Assembly: GCF_015706575.1 (NCBI RefSeq)
Contig: NW_024037056.1
Location: 16,977,405 to 17,041,404, forward strand
Source of the DNA: Patiria miniata
Lineage: Eukaryota > Echinodermata > Asteroidea > Valvatida > Asterinidae
Direction of reading: 5' to 3'
Length of the DNA: 64,000 bases
The notes beneath the pieces were generated by a model. The model did no database searches, was not told the DNA's origin, and worked only from the letters and a program-made list of their open reading frames with translations. The translations under genes were made by a program, and so were the position numbers. This document shows positions 26,881 through 38,624 of the stretch, piece after piece (position 1 is the first letter of the stretch; every line of letters starts with the position of its first letter).

Positions 26881-29800
26881 CCATAAGAAATGTCCCACAG
26901 TACATTTAGTTCTACTTCAATTTCTTCATAGACTGGTGTTCGAAGTCCGAAGGATAATAGAGGGACTGGGAACTAGTTTAATGGAACTTTAGTTGTAAAA
27001 AATCATAACTTTTACTTTTAGTATCGAATTAATCTGAGCCGAACCGAACGAAGTCATGTATTAGTTGCTTGGAGGAGGACACACAGAAAATATTAAAAAG
27101 CACATATCTTTTTCCGTACTTCCATTCAGTTAAAAAAGTGGAACAGAAGCTAGCAGCTGAATTTTAAAAAAATGTTCCCTAAATGAATAAATACATTAAT
27201 GCCTTCTTTTTCTAGTTTGAGACGCATGTCATATCACTCAAGCCACGCCCACAATCACACCACCCTATATAGCACAACAAGTTTTAACGAACTGTTAAAA
27301 ACGAGACAAGAAACACACTTGCACTTTTGTTTTTTAAGAACATACCCCCTCGGAAGTCCCATTGCGATTTCATTGCACTCTCGTTCAGAGGTGAGAACTT
27401 TTTTGTTGCCGGAGCTTAGCGGGTCTGCACGCAAGCCGCATGGGGGCCCACGACACGATACGCCCGTGCAGTCTCATGGGCGCTCGCTACTTGTACCTTT
27501 CGTGTGACCCGCTCGTTCCACGGAGATTGGACGTGTGGGAGCGAATGTTATTTATTGAAAGAAATATACATCGAATATTGTGTGTTTCTGCATGTTTTAC
27601 GTGTTTCGTGCAAAATTTATGCAGGTCATTACGGGAGTGAAGGTTGATGCAACAGATTAACCCACAGGACCTTGTTGATTTATCCAACAAAATGAGTTTT
27701 GGTATCCAATAACATTGCTACGTGGGCAACCAAACATTTTAATATCGAGGACATTTAGCAATATTCCAGCTTATGCGCAAGGCCATTAATATGACATCTC
27801 AAAATCTTAACTAATATCTGCTGATGGTACAGAAACTGCATGTATAGTACCCGCTGATCTATATGTATTTTGTATTTATCTATTTAATTATTTATTTATT
27901 TATTGTACACTTTTAGATCAGTGGCATACGGTTTCGCTCGTACCCCCGCCCTGCAAACAGGTTGCAGGGGGGGGGGGGGGGGGGACGAGCGAATGGTATA
28001 GTGCCCCCGAAACTATGACTCCCAGGATGCACCGCGATCTACCTTCGCGGGGGAGGCAGCTTCGTCACTAGAATTTACGAAGAAACCAGAAATTTCAGTC
28101 AACTTTTTGAAAACCAAAACTAACCATGTGTCGTAATACCGCACGCCATAGCGGTAATTTATGAACGAATCAAATTGTCTCAATGGGCTAGTAAAATGAA
28201 TGATTTATTTATTTGGGTACGAAGCAATCATTGTTCTTCCCCCCAAAAGTGCAAACATTAAGTCAAGGATGTTTTTGCAACATTGTGTTTTCAAGGGCCA
28301 TTGCCCTCTTTTAAGACCAGCTGAAACATATGTTTATGTTAGTGTGAGTTTTCTTTGCGGCCTATCAACCAAATTCCGATGACGTTGCAACACTACCCAG
28401 GCTTAGGACACCTCATGCCGGAGATGAGAACGCACCCAACAGTGGCAGGTTCTACAGGAAAGGGGAGGGGGTCACCCCCCCCCCCCTTTGGGTCGCAAAA
28501 AGAGGAAAATCGTGCAGAAAAAAGTAGCAAATGTCCCCTCAACTGACAGCACACCGCCCCACCCCTTAAGCCAAACGTGGATCCACCACTGTGTGCGGCG
28601 TTGTCAATTGTCGAAAGTTGATGCTCCGTCCTTGAAGCATAGCGCCATCGCGCGGTGACAACCACCCTTTGTTCATTGAATGGAAGCAAAAGAATTGCAC
28701 AATATACTGCTGAGCTGCATCAACAGCGCAAGCGCAGTTCTTAATCCTGGATTCAAATGAAATCCCAAGGTTGTATCAAACCACGATCACTCATGCATCG
28801 CTGAGTGTTCCTTGAGGAGCAAACTATGAATTGTTTGAACAAGCCCCCCCCCCCCCACCTAAAACAAACAACAAAATATGATAACGCAACTATTGAAGAA
28901 GTCCTGATGAATATTGAATCCACCAATGTTAAAGGCTCGGTTCACTTTGGAAAAAAAGTTTCATAAACCCTTTTGCACTAGGGTGGGTCAAGAAAACGGG
29001 TCGTTGATGTGAACAGGTTGAACAGCAACTGGTACGAATGTTTGGGCTAAGCTAGGTGAGACTTATGTCAGTCGAAGTAGCGACAGAGTCGGTCAGTCAG
29101 TCAGTCCATGGAGGTACTGGAATTCAGTCGTCAGTCAGTCAGTGGGCTGACCCTCTCTAAGCTTATATTTAGTTATAGACCAACAGAAACACACTTGACT
29201 AAATTTATAAGCTATAGAAGAACTCAAATTCACTCTCCAGCAATCTTCGAGGGGCGCGTGGAGTCACCCCACAATGCCGGGAAGCCGACCGTGCGACGGC
29301 TGATGATCAGGCCGGTGATTTACGGCGCATCTCGGCGCAAGCAGACAATAGTCAGGGTCCAGGATGGTGGTGGTTGTAAATTCACACCTTATGAGGTGGT
29401 TTGGTTAATGTAGCCTGTCAGAACTTAGAATTGCGCATCAGCTGTTGGACCACAGATAAACCAGACCTGTTTTCATGTTGCTTGCGATGTTACTCTAAAA
29501 GTGACATGTGTGGCTCCAATGCTATAGGAATTTGTTCGAAGTAAATACGGATATCTCTTTGAAAGCTTGTGCGAAACATCAGGCCCTTATAGCTCGTCTA
29601 TGCCAACTTCCCTCTTTGAAGGCTTGGTTAACCTTAAGTGAGAAAACCTGTAAGTTTTCGCACAAACTTGCAGTTTGTATGTTGTATCAGTGTTAGTTGA
29701 AACCAGTGTCAAAACTAGGACCATATATGACTTGAAATTGGGAGTTAAAGACTTAACACCGAGCTCTGTAGTTAATTTAATCGTGGTTATGTGTCGGCAT

Positions 29801-32800
29801 GTCACAGGCCTACATGCCTCAACTATACGGTAGAAATCATTTGTCCGTTCTGGCAAAGTCCATCTGCCTGTAGTCAGTTTCGAATCGTCTACTGGAACGG
29901 TCCGGATGAATGCACCAAGAACCTAGATGGGGAGGCGCATAATGGGACACGCCCTTTCGTGCTTGGTATACCTGTACTCCAAGTCAGAATTTGGAGAACT
30001 CCAAATGTTCTTTTTATAAGTAACTGGTGCAGGCCATCTTAAATAATGTCAGAATGAATCGAGCCTTATAGACCTAAACGGAAACTTAAGGCTTTCTAGA
30101 TAATAATTGACTATGGTAAAGTAACATGTGAACCGCGCAGAGCTTGGAGGTTTCCTTTCCAGCACCTATATCTGTAGACTTTAGATTCCTTCCTGCATAA
30201 AATCCCATGGATACGCTGTATGGTTCCAGTCCTGGGCTTCAATAGACCTTATGCTTAGCGGCCATCTTAGAGGTCATCTTTTGTTTTTGTAATTCAGTAA
30301 CAATGTTCACTCATGCATATCGCTCAGCAAAACAAAGGCATTGCCCTCTAAGATGTCTGCTACGGATAAGGTCTATTCATACGTGTTCAGTTTTCGTACT
30401 CAGAAAAATTGTCACAACGAACTTTTACCACAATTTTCGAAGGGAATTGAAAGTGTCTAGACTCACAAAACGGGCTTGTACTCCCCAAGGTTTGGTTTCT
30501 GTGGTAAGACCAAGCATGCAAACCTTGTTCTGTCAAGTCCAGCCATCCCATACTTGCCAGATACTTGCGGTTTGCGACCCCCACTAGTTAATGCGGTTAT
30601 GCCAAATATCCACAAGACAGTTATAATCCCAAACCGCAAAAGTATAAACAGACTGCGTGCACGTATGCTACCTGGAACCACCTGAGAACTATCTTAAATC
30701 AGGTGTTTTACAAGAAATCGTGTGAAAGGTGAGAAAAAAACTCGGGTTAATGTCCTGTTAATCGCTCTTTTTGTAGTACAATTTACTCAAAATTTCAGCT
30801 CGTGTCACGGTTGATTTGGGCGAATAAAGCTTTCACGAACCGCCACGTGGATGCTGATGGTGGATAGGGCGTTGGCCTGAACTTAAAAAGTTCAAGACTT
30901 TACTTTGAAACGTGCCACGTAAGGTTGGATGAAAGCAAGTCCACAAAAGCACTGCATTTTGTTTTTCACAAGTGCACCAAGGACGTGAATTTAGGCAGTG
31001 GACAGCCGGGGTGGCCAACCACACCCCATGCATTTTGTCTGAAGGAGATAAGGTGCGACAATGCAATGTACTGCAAATCTAGGTTCCTGGCTTCACCTAA
31101 TGTTAGAGGGTATCTCTATGGCAGCCATTTTGAAAATTGCTTGTTATTCTACCTATATATTTTCAAAGGACAAATCTGCGATGGCCCTATATAGCCAAAT
31201 ATCTTTCTTATTACTCTGACTTGGTGCCAAAATGCCATGCTTGTATCATCAAAGGCACTATTCCCCCAAAATATTTCCCCATCTGCCTCACTATAGTATA
31301 AGTAAAATCAAAAAGTTCGTTCTTGATCTTTTAGGAATGGACCATGAAGAGTGGATGGCGGCTCTGTCACTCAGCAGAAACTCATTGTAGTGCTAAGAAA
31401 GTTTCTCTTGATTTGTGAGATGTTTGCCATATCTCCACCCGAAAAATAATGTCAGAAACTCACAAATTTTAGAGCAATCGATGCGAGTGGAATTTCATTT
31501 AGTCGTGTGAATTCGTGGAGAACTCCGTGGCTACCTGTTGGTAAACACCGTGACGTGTTGAAAGATGTGAAGTTTGGTTCCAGTTAAGGGCACGGCAAAC
31601 AGGTTACAAAACGTCGAGTTTGCTTGGACTGAAGAGGTCCATCAGTAGTCGTGCATACCGCGCCAGGCTAGTGGTTGCGTGTGTTCATCAGATTAATCGT
31701 CGTCAGTTAGCTAAGTTTTTGTGTGTGTGACTGACGGTTGGGTGGTCAAGTATTAAGTCTGGTATTTAAGAAGTGCTTCTGGTTTTAAAAGGAACGACAT
31801 GGAATGTATGCATGTCCGTTGTCGAGGAAAAATTCCCAATTGCGCATACCTCCTTTTCCGTGGTTGTACCTTCCCAAATAATGAAACTGGTTCCTTGATC
31901 CAATTGTGGTTGGAAGAAAGTTGCCTCTATTATTTACGCCACCCGTTTACTAACCATTCAGTGGAACTGTTGTCATTGTTAAAGATCCCACATTAAAGCG
32001 GCGATATGTGTCTCTTGGATAATCTGCTATAAAACATCAAGGACCGGGGATTTATAAGTTTCAAGAGTGGGCGCCGCGGTTGCTTTTGGGCCGGCGTCGC
32101 CTGGCGTCGCCTGGCGTCATACGGCGGAACTCCTCGGTGCGCGATTCGTGGTTGATTGTGCACAGATTTTTCTTCTGACACTGCAAACAGCTTCCGTTGG
32201 TACTGGGTACCGAAATGATTTGAAGGATTAAAGACAATCAAAATGCCGTCAAATCCTCAAACAACACTTTCCTACTCTCGCCAGTGGGTTAAGAAAACTT
32301 ACAGGGGCGTTTCAAGAGTTAGCAAACATCATTTTTATTCATCCAAAGTTGGGCGGGAAAGAGGTATGCCCCTACTTGTCATTAAAATGCATGTGATTTG
32401 GATGCTTGAGAAGGGACACTAAAAAGAACAAACAGAGGCATGGACACATTACTTCTTTTTTTATTCTGTACACTGATCGCTCAGGAAGAATTTAATGTCG
32501 GTTTTCTCGAATCACGTAGAAAGGCACCGATTCAGTACAAAATAGTAAGGGTCATGTATTATAATCTGCACCACTACGTATCTGTAATAAAGTATCGCTT
32601 ATTTATGATTACGGTAGGGGTTCTATAGTAAAGTTCTCCAAGCGGAACTCAAGGAAAACAACAATGTACCTAAATGTAAGCCCCTTTAATAACAAGTGTG
32701 CGCATTGTGTTCAGGAATGAGCTTTAATGAATAACAAAGAAATAATGTACACCTCAGGTGGTTTTTGGAGGGCTCGTTAAAGGGGCTTTACTTTACGGTT

Positions 32801-32828
32801 GACTTTTTTTTTCTGTGTAAAAATCAAA

Positions 32829-32948
32829 CGGTTGTGTACTATATGAACCTTGCAATCTGTTGTGTAACACAACTTGTGTAAAATATTACACAACTTCTTG
32901 TTCATTTTTTTACACAGCTGGTTGCTAGGTTCATATAGTACACAACCG
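32829..32948. mobile_element. 120-bp hairpin MITE
   Basis: Perfect 22-base inverted ends: CGGTTGTGTACTATATGAAC at 32829 and GTTCATATAGTACACAACCG ending at 32948. Partial complementarity continues inside (GTTGTGTAACACAACTTGTG ... TTACACAACTT). There is no coding capacity. Confidence 0.88.
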
Positions 32949-34739
32949 AAATAACAGTGCAAAACACAACCATCACAACCTGCAAAAGCTTCACGGAGAG
33001 AAATTACGCGTCCACAACACGTTTCTCACCTGCAATTAACAACAACCTTTCAGACGGCCGACTTTGGTCTATGCCGACTCGTCCCTCATGGGAGGCATTG
33101 TTATATACTGAGCCAAAAGTTGCTGACAAGATGACAAACAGGGACAATTTATGGAGCTGATTAACTGCAACCCATGAGTTTGTCAAGAAAATGAATTCCT
33201 GCACTCGCGGCGTGGAAATTTACGTCCCACATGAGTGGTGCCGAAAAACAACACTTTTCACATAAAGTTTGGTTCGGCATGTTTCCATGCTGAGTAAACA
33301 ATCAGAACCACTGGAAGCGGAAAACCAGTTTCAAAGTTTCCCCAAAACAGTGAAACTTGTACAATTTGCAGAATTTTGAAACCTCCGTGTACAAAGGACC
33401 GATGTATTAGTACATGTGTATATTTTGGTGTCTCCATCATCAATAGGCCAACGCTTACTACTCGCTACATGTTAAACTGAGGCGATCCCTTCATAATGTC
33501 TGACCAATTAATCATAATTCATCTAATACCGTAGTCCGTAAATATTAATAATACAACATATAATTTAATTAAAATATTCAATATTATTGTCGCTTTCCCC
33601 TTTAAAAGGTATGTATATCTACGAGTCCATGCTTCTTTCTTTTTTTAAATTTTTTTTTTTAATTTCTTTTTACAATGGACTTCTACTTTTCTTACGAGCT
33701 CTTTGGCTGTAGTTTACGAATTTCACTGAATGAATTGATCTAGTCTACTAGTTTTTTTTTACCCTTACGTAATAATCTCTAGTTCACTAAAACTACAGCG
33801 AATCACCAAAGCATGAAACAAACCAAATTCTTGAAAAACTATCACCTAGTAAAGAGCAACAGTTTTGGCTGTTTTGGGTGATAATGAAGCAAGATAATTG
33901 TTTCGTTTACAGGCTTAGGCAAAGTCTCGCTACCGAATCCCTTTTGTGAACAACAATCTCGAAGCGTTCCAAGTCTTAACAGTTCCCTCAAAAACACTGT
34001 CAAAATCCACGTTAGTTTCATTGGAACTATTTTGTTACATGCGTAATTCATGTACAAGCACAGGTAGTCAAGTGTAATACCAGTGCGCCAATCAGCAATG
34101 ATCATTCATAACCATCAGAGCATTTTGACCAGTGAGCGCTCACCTTCTACAAGAGGCGCGCGCGTGACTTTTCACTGTCGCTCACAAAACGGATTCAGAA
34201 ACCAGACTTTTAGAATCTACAACAGTTCTCTTTCTACTCTACAGTCGTGGAAGAACAGTATATATATTATATAAAAATGTACAGTGGCTTCTAAAAAGTA
34301 CAAAATAAAAAAGGATCATTTTGGAAGCAGAGAGAGTTCTAGCTAAGTTATAATTACTGCAAAGAAAGATTCGGTGATATTGTGCTATTAAACAGGCGCG
34401 CGTACGTGTGGATGTCGGTTGACTGAGCAAGTCTAATAAGGCCTCTTTTTTAAATCACGGTTTTGTCTCCGGCTCCGGCTTTCTATATGATTTGAGGTCT
34501 CTCACATTTGGGTGACCCAGCTCAGTATGAGGCAATTTCAGCATCAGCGACATCAAAAGCTAAATATTCAATTAAGAGTCTTTTCATTTGGTTAGGTATT
34601 GAAAGGTTTCTATGTGATCCTGGAGCCAGAGTTGAAGCCGACTCAGAGACAAAGGCGTGGTTTCGTAAACACCCTGATAATCTCAAAACCATAAACGTTG
34701 TATTTCTTTAAAAACTTTTTCTTTGGAACCACAGGGTAA

Positions 34740-36540
34740 CTCTTCTGTTGGGGAAAGATGAATGCAAATTCTAAAATAAAATTCAGTCAGAATTACTGTG
34801 TTACGCATGATTCATCCGCAAATAAACTGAACTTATTTCAGATACAGGCTGACCAATGTTTCAAATAATTATGTCCACACTGAATATTAATTTAAAAAAA
34901 AATTAAAAACAAGTGAACCAATATAGCTGCCGGTCAATAAATAGCATGATATACACGTAGAGCAAAAATAAATACATCATCAATGAGAGATTCGAAAATT
35001 GTACAGAAAGTATTATGAATCTGTTTAAAATTTCATTGAAATCCAATTTCCTTCTGTTTTTTTGCCCAAAAATAGCGATAATTACCCAGTCTGTTTTCTT
35101 ACTTTTGAATTCGTAAATAATGCAAATTAACTTTTAAAATGTAGCAAATGCGGCTTGAACTTCATTTTAAGGACCACAACTTCTTTTTTCATTAGCTTAT
35201 TTTCCTGAGAAATTGATTCACTGACAAATTCGTTTCAGTGTTTCACTCAAAGGAATTCTTGACAACTGTTGGATTTTTTTTGCAACTAAGGCACAATATT
35301 GTTTTCGGAAGACATCAGAGAGACATAGGTTTGTCACTATGGAACATTAATTACTATTTACCACATACATTTTCACATTTGCCAGAATCATCGTTCAAAA
35401 AAATGACATTTACAAAATATTTCTACAGGAAGAATATAACATTTGGCAGCGAATTAATAGCAAAAGAAAAGAATAGCCTTCATTTCTACATCTACATTTT
35501 GCCACTAAGGCTTGCTAATTATAAATATTAATTAATGCTATAAAATAATAGCTTAATTAAAAAAGTACTACATTAAAAAATGGACGGATTGTTTCTCGTG
35601 GGCTTAAAACAAAGCATTAAATTAAAACACAAATTTTAAGTTAATACATTTGGATTAAGCTTCATAATCATTTATACACATTTAAACTTTTACTTTGAAA
35701 AGAATTTTAATATATAACAACAGTACGAACAATAATAATACAAGATAGATTTTACCCTTGATATTTTGTACCTCTATATGTAATATATTATTTATAACTG
35801 ACTATTCTGAAATTCTAGCTAAACCCTCTAGCTATAGTGCTAACCAGTACCCTCTAATTTATTCGCATGGCTGATTAGCCTTATTAATATTCATCGATTG
35901 TCTACTGAATAACAAAATACTGTCTTAATGAATTATTCATGAATTCTATTTTAATCAGCATGTTATTAACATTGTTTGAATATGTATGCTTAGTGGCTCG
36001 GATTAGAGTAAGTACACTTCAGCATTGAATATATTCAAATTATGCTCGAATGAAACATATTCACATTTTTATGACATATGTTGCTTTTTAGAGTCAAGCA
36101 AACATATCTCAATTCAAGAATTTCTTTATACAAAGGCACTGTACTGTCTGTCTCCACTGACACAAATGAATATTTTCTTGCATAGATCGTGCATTCTTAA
36201 ATGCAGCAACAATTTCGGATTTGAAAAGCACATTAAATTATACAACCATAGTTTCTTAAATTATTCATGAATATTTCAATTTGAATATATATGAATTTGC
36301 ATAAATGTCACAAACCACTGCTTGGTAAATGAAAGACCATTTACTTATTACTCTTTCTTTCTGGTGACCACAACTGTTACAAACTCGATTTTGTTTGAAA
36401 CACAAGTCTTGGATTATTGCTGAGTTTTGCGAGACATTTTGTAAAATATGAACCTGAAAGCGGTGGAATATTTTTTTAGTTGCCAGGGTGAGCACAATTT
36501 TTCATGAATATTTAAGAAAATAAATCCCGTGTCTGTAAGT
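34740..36540. other. AT-rich island downstream of the RBM24-like gene
   Basis: About 1.8 kb with much lower GC than its flanks. Palindromic ATTCATGAAT-type motifs recur: ATTATTCATGAATT (35933), AATTATTCATGAATATT (36258) and TTTCATGAATATT (36499). It could be a 3' UTR, a matrix-attachment or enhancer-like region, or simple drift; the sequence does not decide. Confidence 0.5.
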
Positions 36541-37518
36541 GATCGCTTTGCTTTCAGGGGTGACTGGCTTAAAGTGTGTTAAATATTCAACTATCTCACC
36601 TAGTTCACATGGCAGACATTTTTTTAAGAAGCCGTGGTTTATCTAACGATTGCATCTTTGTTAATGGCCAATTTGTAAATCATAGACTGTCACCCATCCA
36701 TAGTTTCAACATATTGGGCAAAATGTTTTTTTTTCTTCTCTGAGTACTGATTTCAGGGCAAAAGCTGAAATTTATAGGTAGAATGGACCATTTGTCATTT
36801 GTGCATTTTTTTTCTCGTTTGAAGCAACAAAATGGCTCAAAATCTAAAGACGGCGGCTTAACAACTAACCTGATGAAGTTTTAGCTCTGTGAATGCTGTA
36901 TATTTCGAACAAAACACAATACTCTGGATCTCGATTTCAAATCAAAGGTTGCCAGGTCATAATTTGAGTTGCGCTTTCTCATGACACAATCCTGAAATCA
37001 CCATTCGGGACGTGACTCTCATTCAGCCGATTGTAGGTACGTGATGTCACACACTGAATTGAGAAATAATAGCAACCGTGCGTGCGTATGCGTCATGTCA
37101 GTGCTTGCACCCATTCATGGATTCGCACATTTACAAACCAACTACAAACTGAAATTTCCAAAAATGTGTCACTTGACACATCTTTGGAAAATAGCTTCTT
37201 TGATTGTTTTCTTCAAAAAGACAGCACGCCAGAAGGAGTAATTTCACAGGGAGTTTATTACTGTCTTGAAACCAAGTAAGCTTTTTAACAATAATTTGGT
37301 CGGTTACTTTTTGGATAGCTGCAAAATGGCCCACTCTTCCTTTAATCACCCAAGATTTTCTCTTTTGTTTCATGGGAAATTATTGCAGTGGCGTCAACAA
37401 CAAAAAGGGTTAAGTGAGTGTTTCTAATGGTCAAAGTCCGTTAGATTTCTACATCAACAACAAATTCTGAATTCTATGGATGGCAGACTGGCTACTTAGT
37501 CTCTCCTCAGTTTTCTTT

Positions 37519-37524
37519 TTTATT
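37519..37524 (-). other. RBM24: Candidate poly(A) signal of the RBM24-like gene
   Basis: AATAAA on the minus strand 20 bases after the stop. Its closeness to the stop makes it uncertain, and a longer 3' UTR reaching into the AT-rich region is possible. Confidence 0.3.
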
Positions 37525-37543
37525 TAAAAGTTTGGTGAGGGTA

Positions 37544-37871
37544 CTACATTCTCTCACAGACTGGCTGGGCGGTTTGGGCGGCCTGGAACTGCGCTTGGTA
37601 GATATTGGCCGTGCTGGCCGGCAGGGCGGCGGGCTGGATGGCCTGCTGACCTGTCTGGGGTACCTGGTACTGGAAGGTGGTGCTGGTGGGGGAAGGGGGC
37701 ACGTAAGCCCCCTGGCCCGCGGCGTACGTGTAGGGGTCCACCCCAGCCGTGTTTAGGTGCTGGTGGTAGGCGTAGGCCGTGGAATAGTCCAGGTAGCCCT
37801 GGTTCTGATGCTGGTAGGCGATGGACGGATGGGCGACATAGTACTGTGGGTAGATGTACTGGGCGGCTAAT
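37544..37871 (-). CDS. RBM24: RBM24/RBM38-type RNA-binding protein, last coding exon
   Basis: RBM24/RBM38 proteins bind U- and GU-rich RNA through one N-terminal RRM and control splicing and mRNA stability, notably in muscle. This exon encodes the last 108 residues, an RRM-free Tyr/Gln/Ala-rich tail. The landmarks follow vertebrate RBM24 in order: AAQYIYPQYYVAHPSIAY (AHYVYPQAFVQPSV), GYLDYSTAYAYHQH (YLDYTGAAYAQY), DPYTYAAG (EQYPYAAS), TTFQYQVPQ (SQYQPQQ) and the terminal ERM then TAG (DRMQ). The acceptor TTTTTCCATATACAG|A has a strong pyrimidine tract; the exon opens in phase 2. It is single-domain here: the RRM exons must lie at higher coordinates, but none was recognised up to 64000. Other low-complexity Tyr/Gln RNA-binding tails cannot be fully excluded. 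Confidence 0.7.
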
Positions 37872-38358
37872 CTGTATATGGAAAAACACAAAAAAATGGA
37901 AACCAGTTTTTTAATTTGTTAGACTTGAATCAGGTTTAGTTGAGGGAAATTTAGTTGCGCACTTATAAAACATCAACCCTCAAAAGTTGACAATCTAGTC
38001 AGTATTTTAAGTTATACACACACACAAGAAAGTTAGTGATAGTTTCCACATGAAGAAGAGAAGTTGAAACTTAGAGAAGTTGATGTTCTGAGGAAAAAAA
38101 CGTGAAGTTAACGTGAAGTTTCAGTCAGAATGCGCTGATCACTTTTTTTTAGCTGGTCCTAGAGTGCCAGCCTACAGTCCTCTTTGTACCTGACTAACTG
38201 TCACTTGTGAGCCGGGCAGTGCTATTGTATAGGATTCCCCTGTATCATCAATGAATGGGTTAAATCCTGCCAACTGTGTGGACCAGATGCATGAAAAGAC
38301 TCTCAATGAGTAGCCATTCTGACATCGATTGAACACAATTCCGCGTGCTCAGAGACCA

Positions 38359-38624
38359 GGGCCCAATGTCATGATGCTGCTTAACAGTTAGCAGAAAAGT
38401 TGTGCTTACTGTGGCAGAAAAATGTGCTAACCACAAGCACTATTTCAAGGCCTGGATGTGCTAACGGTTGGAGATTTCTATTGTTACGTCATTGATTTAA
38501 GTAACTTTTTCCTCTGAGGTAAGCGTGCCATTTGCTGTGCTTACTGTTACAGTCTCCAGGAAATATAGACGGAGGCTCTGTCAGCAGAAAATTGTGTGCT
38601 TAGCAGCGCCATGAAATTGGGCCC
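38359..38624. mobile_element. MITE with GGGCCCAAT...ATTGGGCCC ends
   Basis: The left end GGGCCCAATGTCATGATGCT then GCTTAA is matched by the complement of GCTTAGCAGCGCCATGAAAT then TGGGCCC at the right. Inner arms contain GTTAGCAGAAAAGTTGTGCT and CAGCAGAAAATTGTGTGCTT. I recall this element type from echinoderm genomes. A small 26-base duplication (ACTTTTCTGTTTGATAAGC) follows at 38628-38670. Confidence 0.8.

Larger units (their letters stand above)
27000..37518. other. Intergenic region between the CAP 5' end and the RBM24-like 3' end
   Basis: About 10.5 kb. No frame resembles a known protein. Seen: a GC-richer stretch with G18 at 27400-28060, GTCAGTCAGTCAG runs at 29090-29140, an inverted-repeat element at 32829, TTTA-rich tracts at about 27880-27905, and an AT-rich island at 34740-36540. 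Part of the right end may be the RBM24-like 3' UTR. Confidence 0.5.

Noticed and set aside
29108..29413. A 101-codon plus-strand frame with a GC-rich second half
   Set aside because: The segment GKPTVRRLMIRPVIYGASRR caught attention, but no family was recognised and no clear splice context or start was found.
37532..37756. Plus-strand and second minus-strand frames opposite the RBM24-like exon
   Set aside because: Shadow frames. Only one minus frame has the family landmarks, acceptor and terminal ERM.
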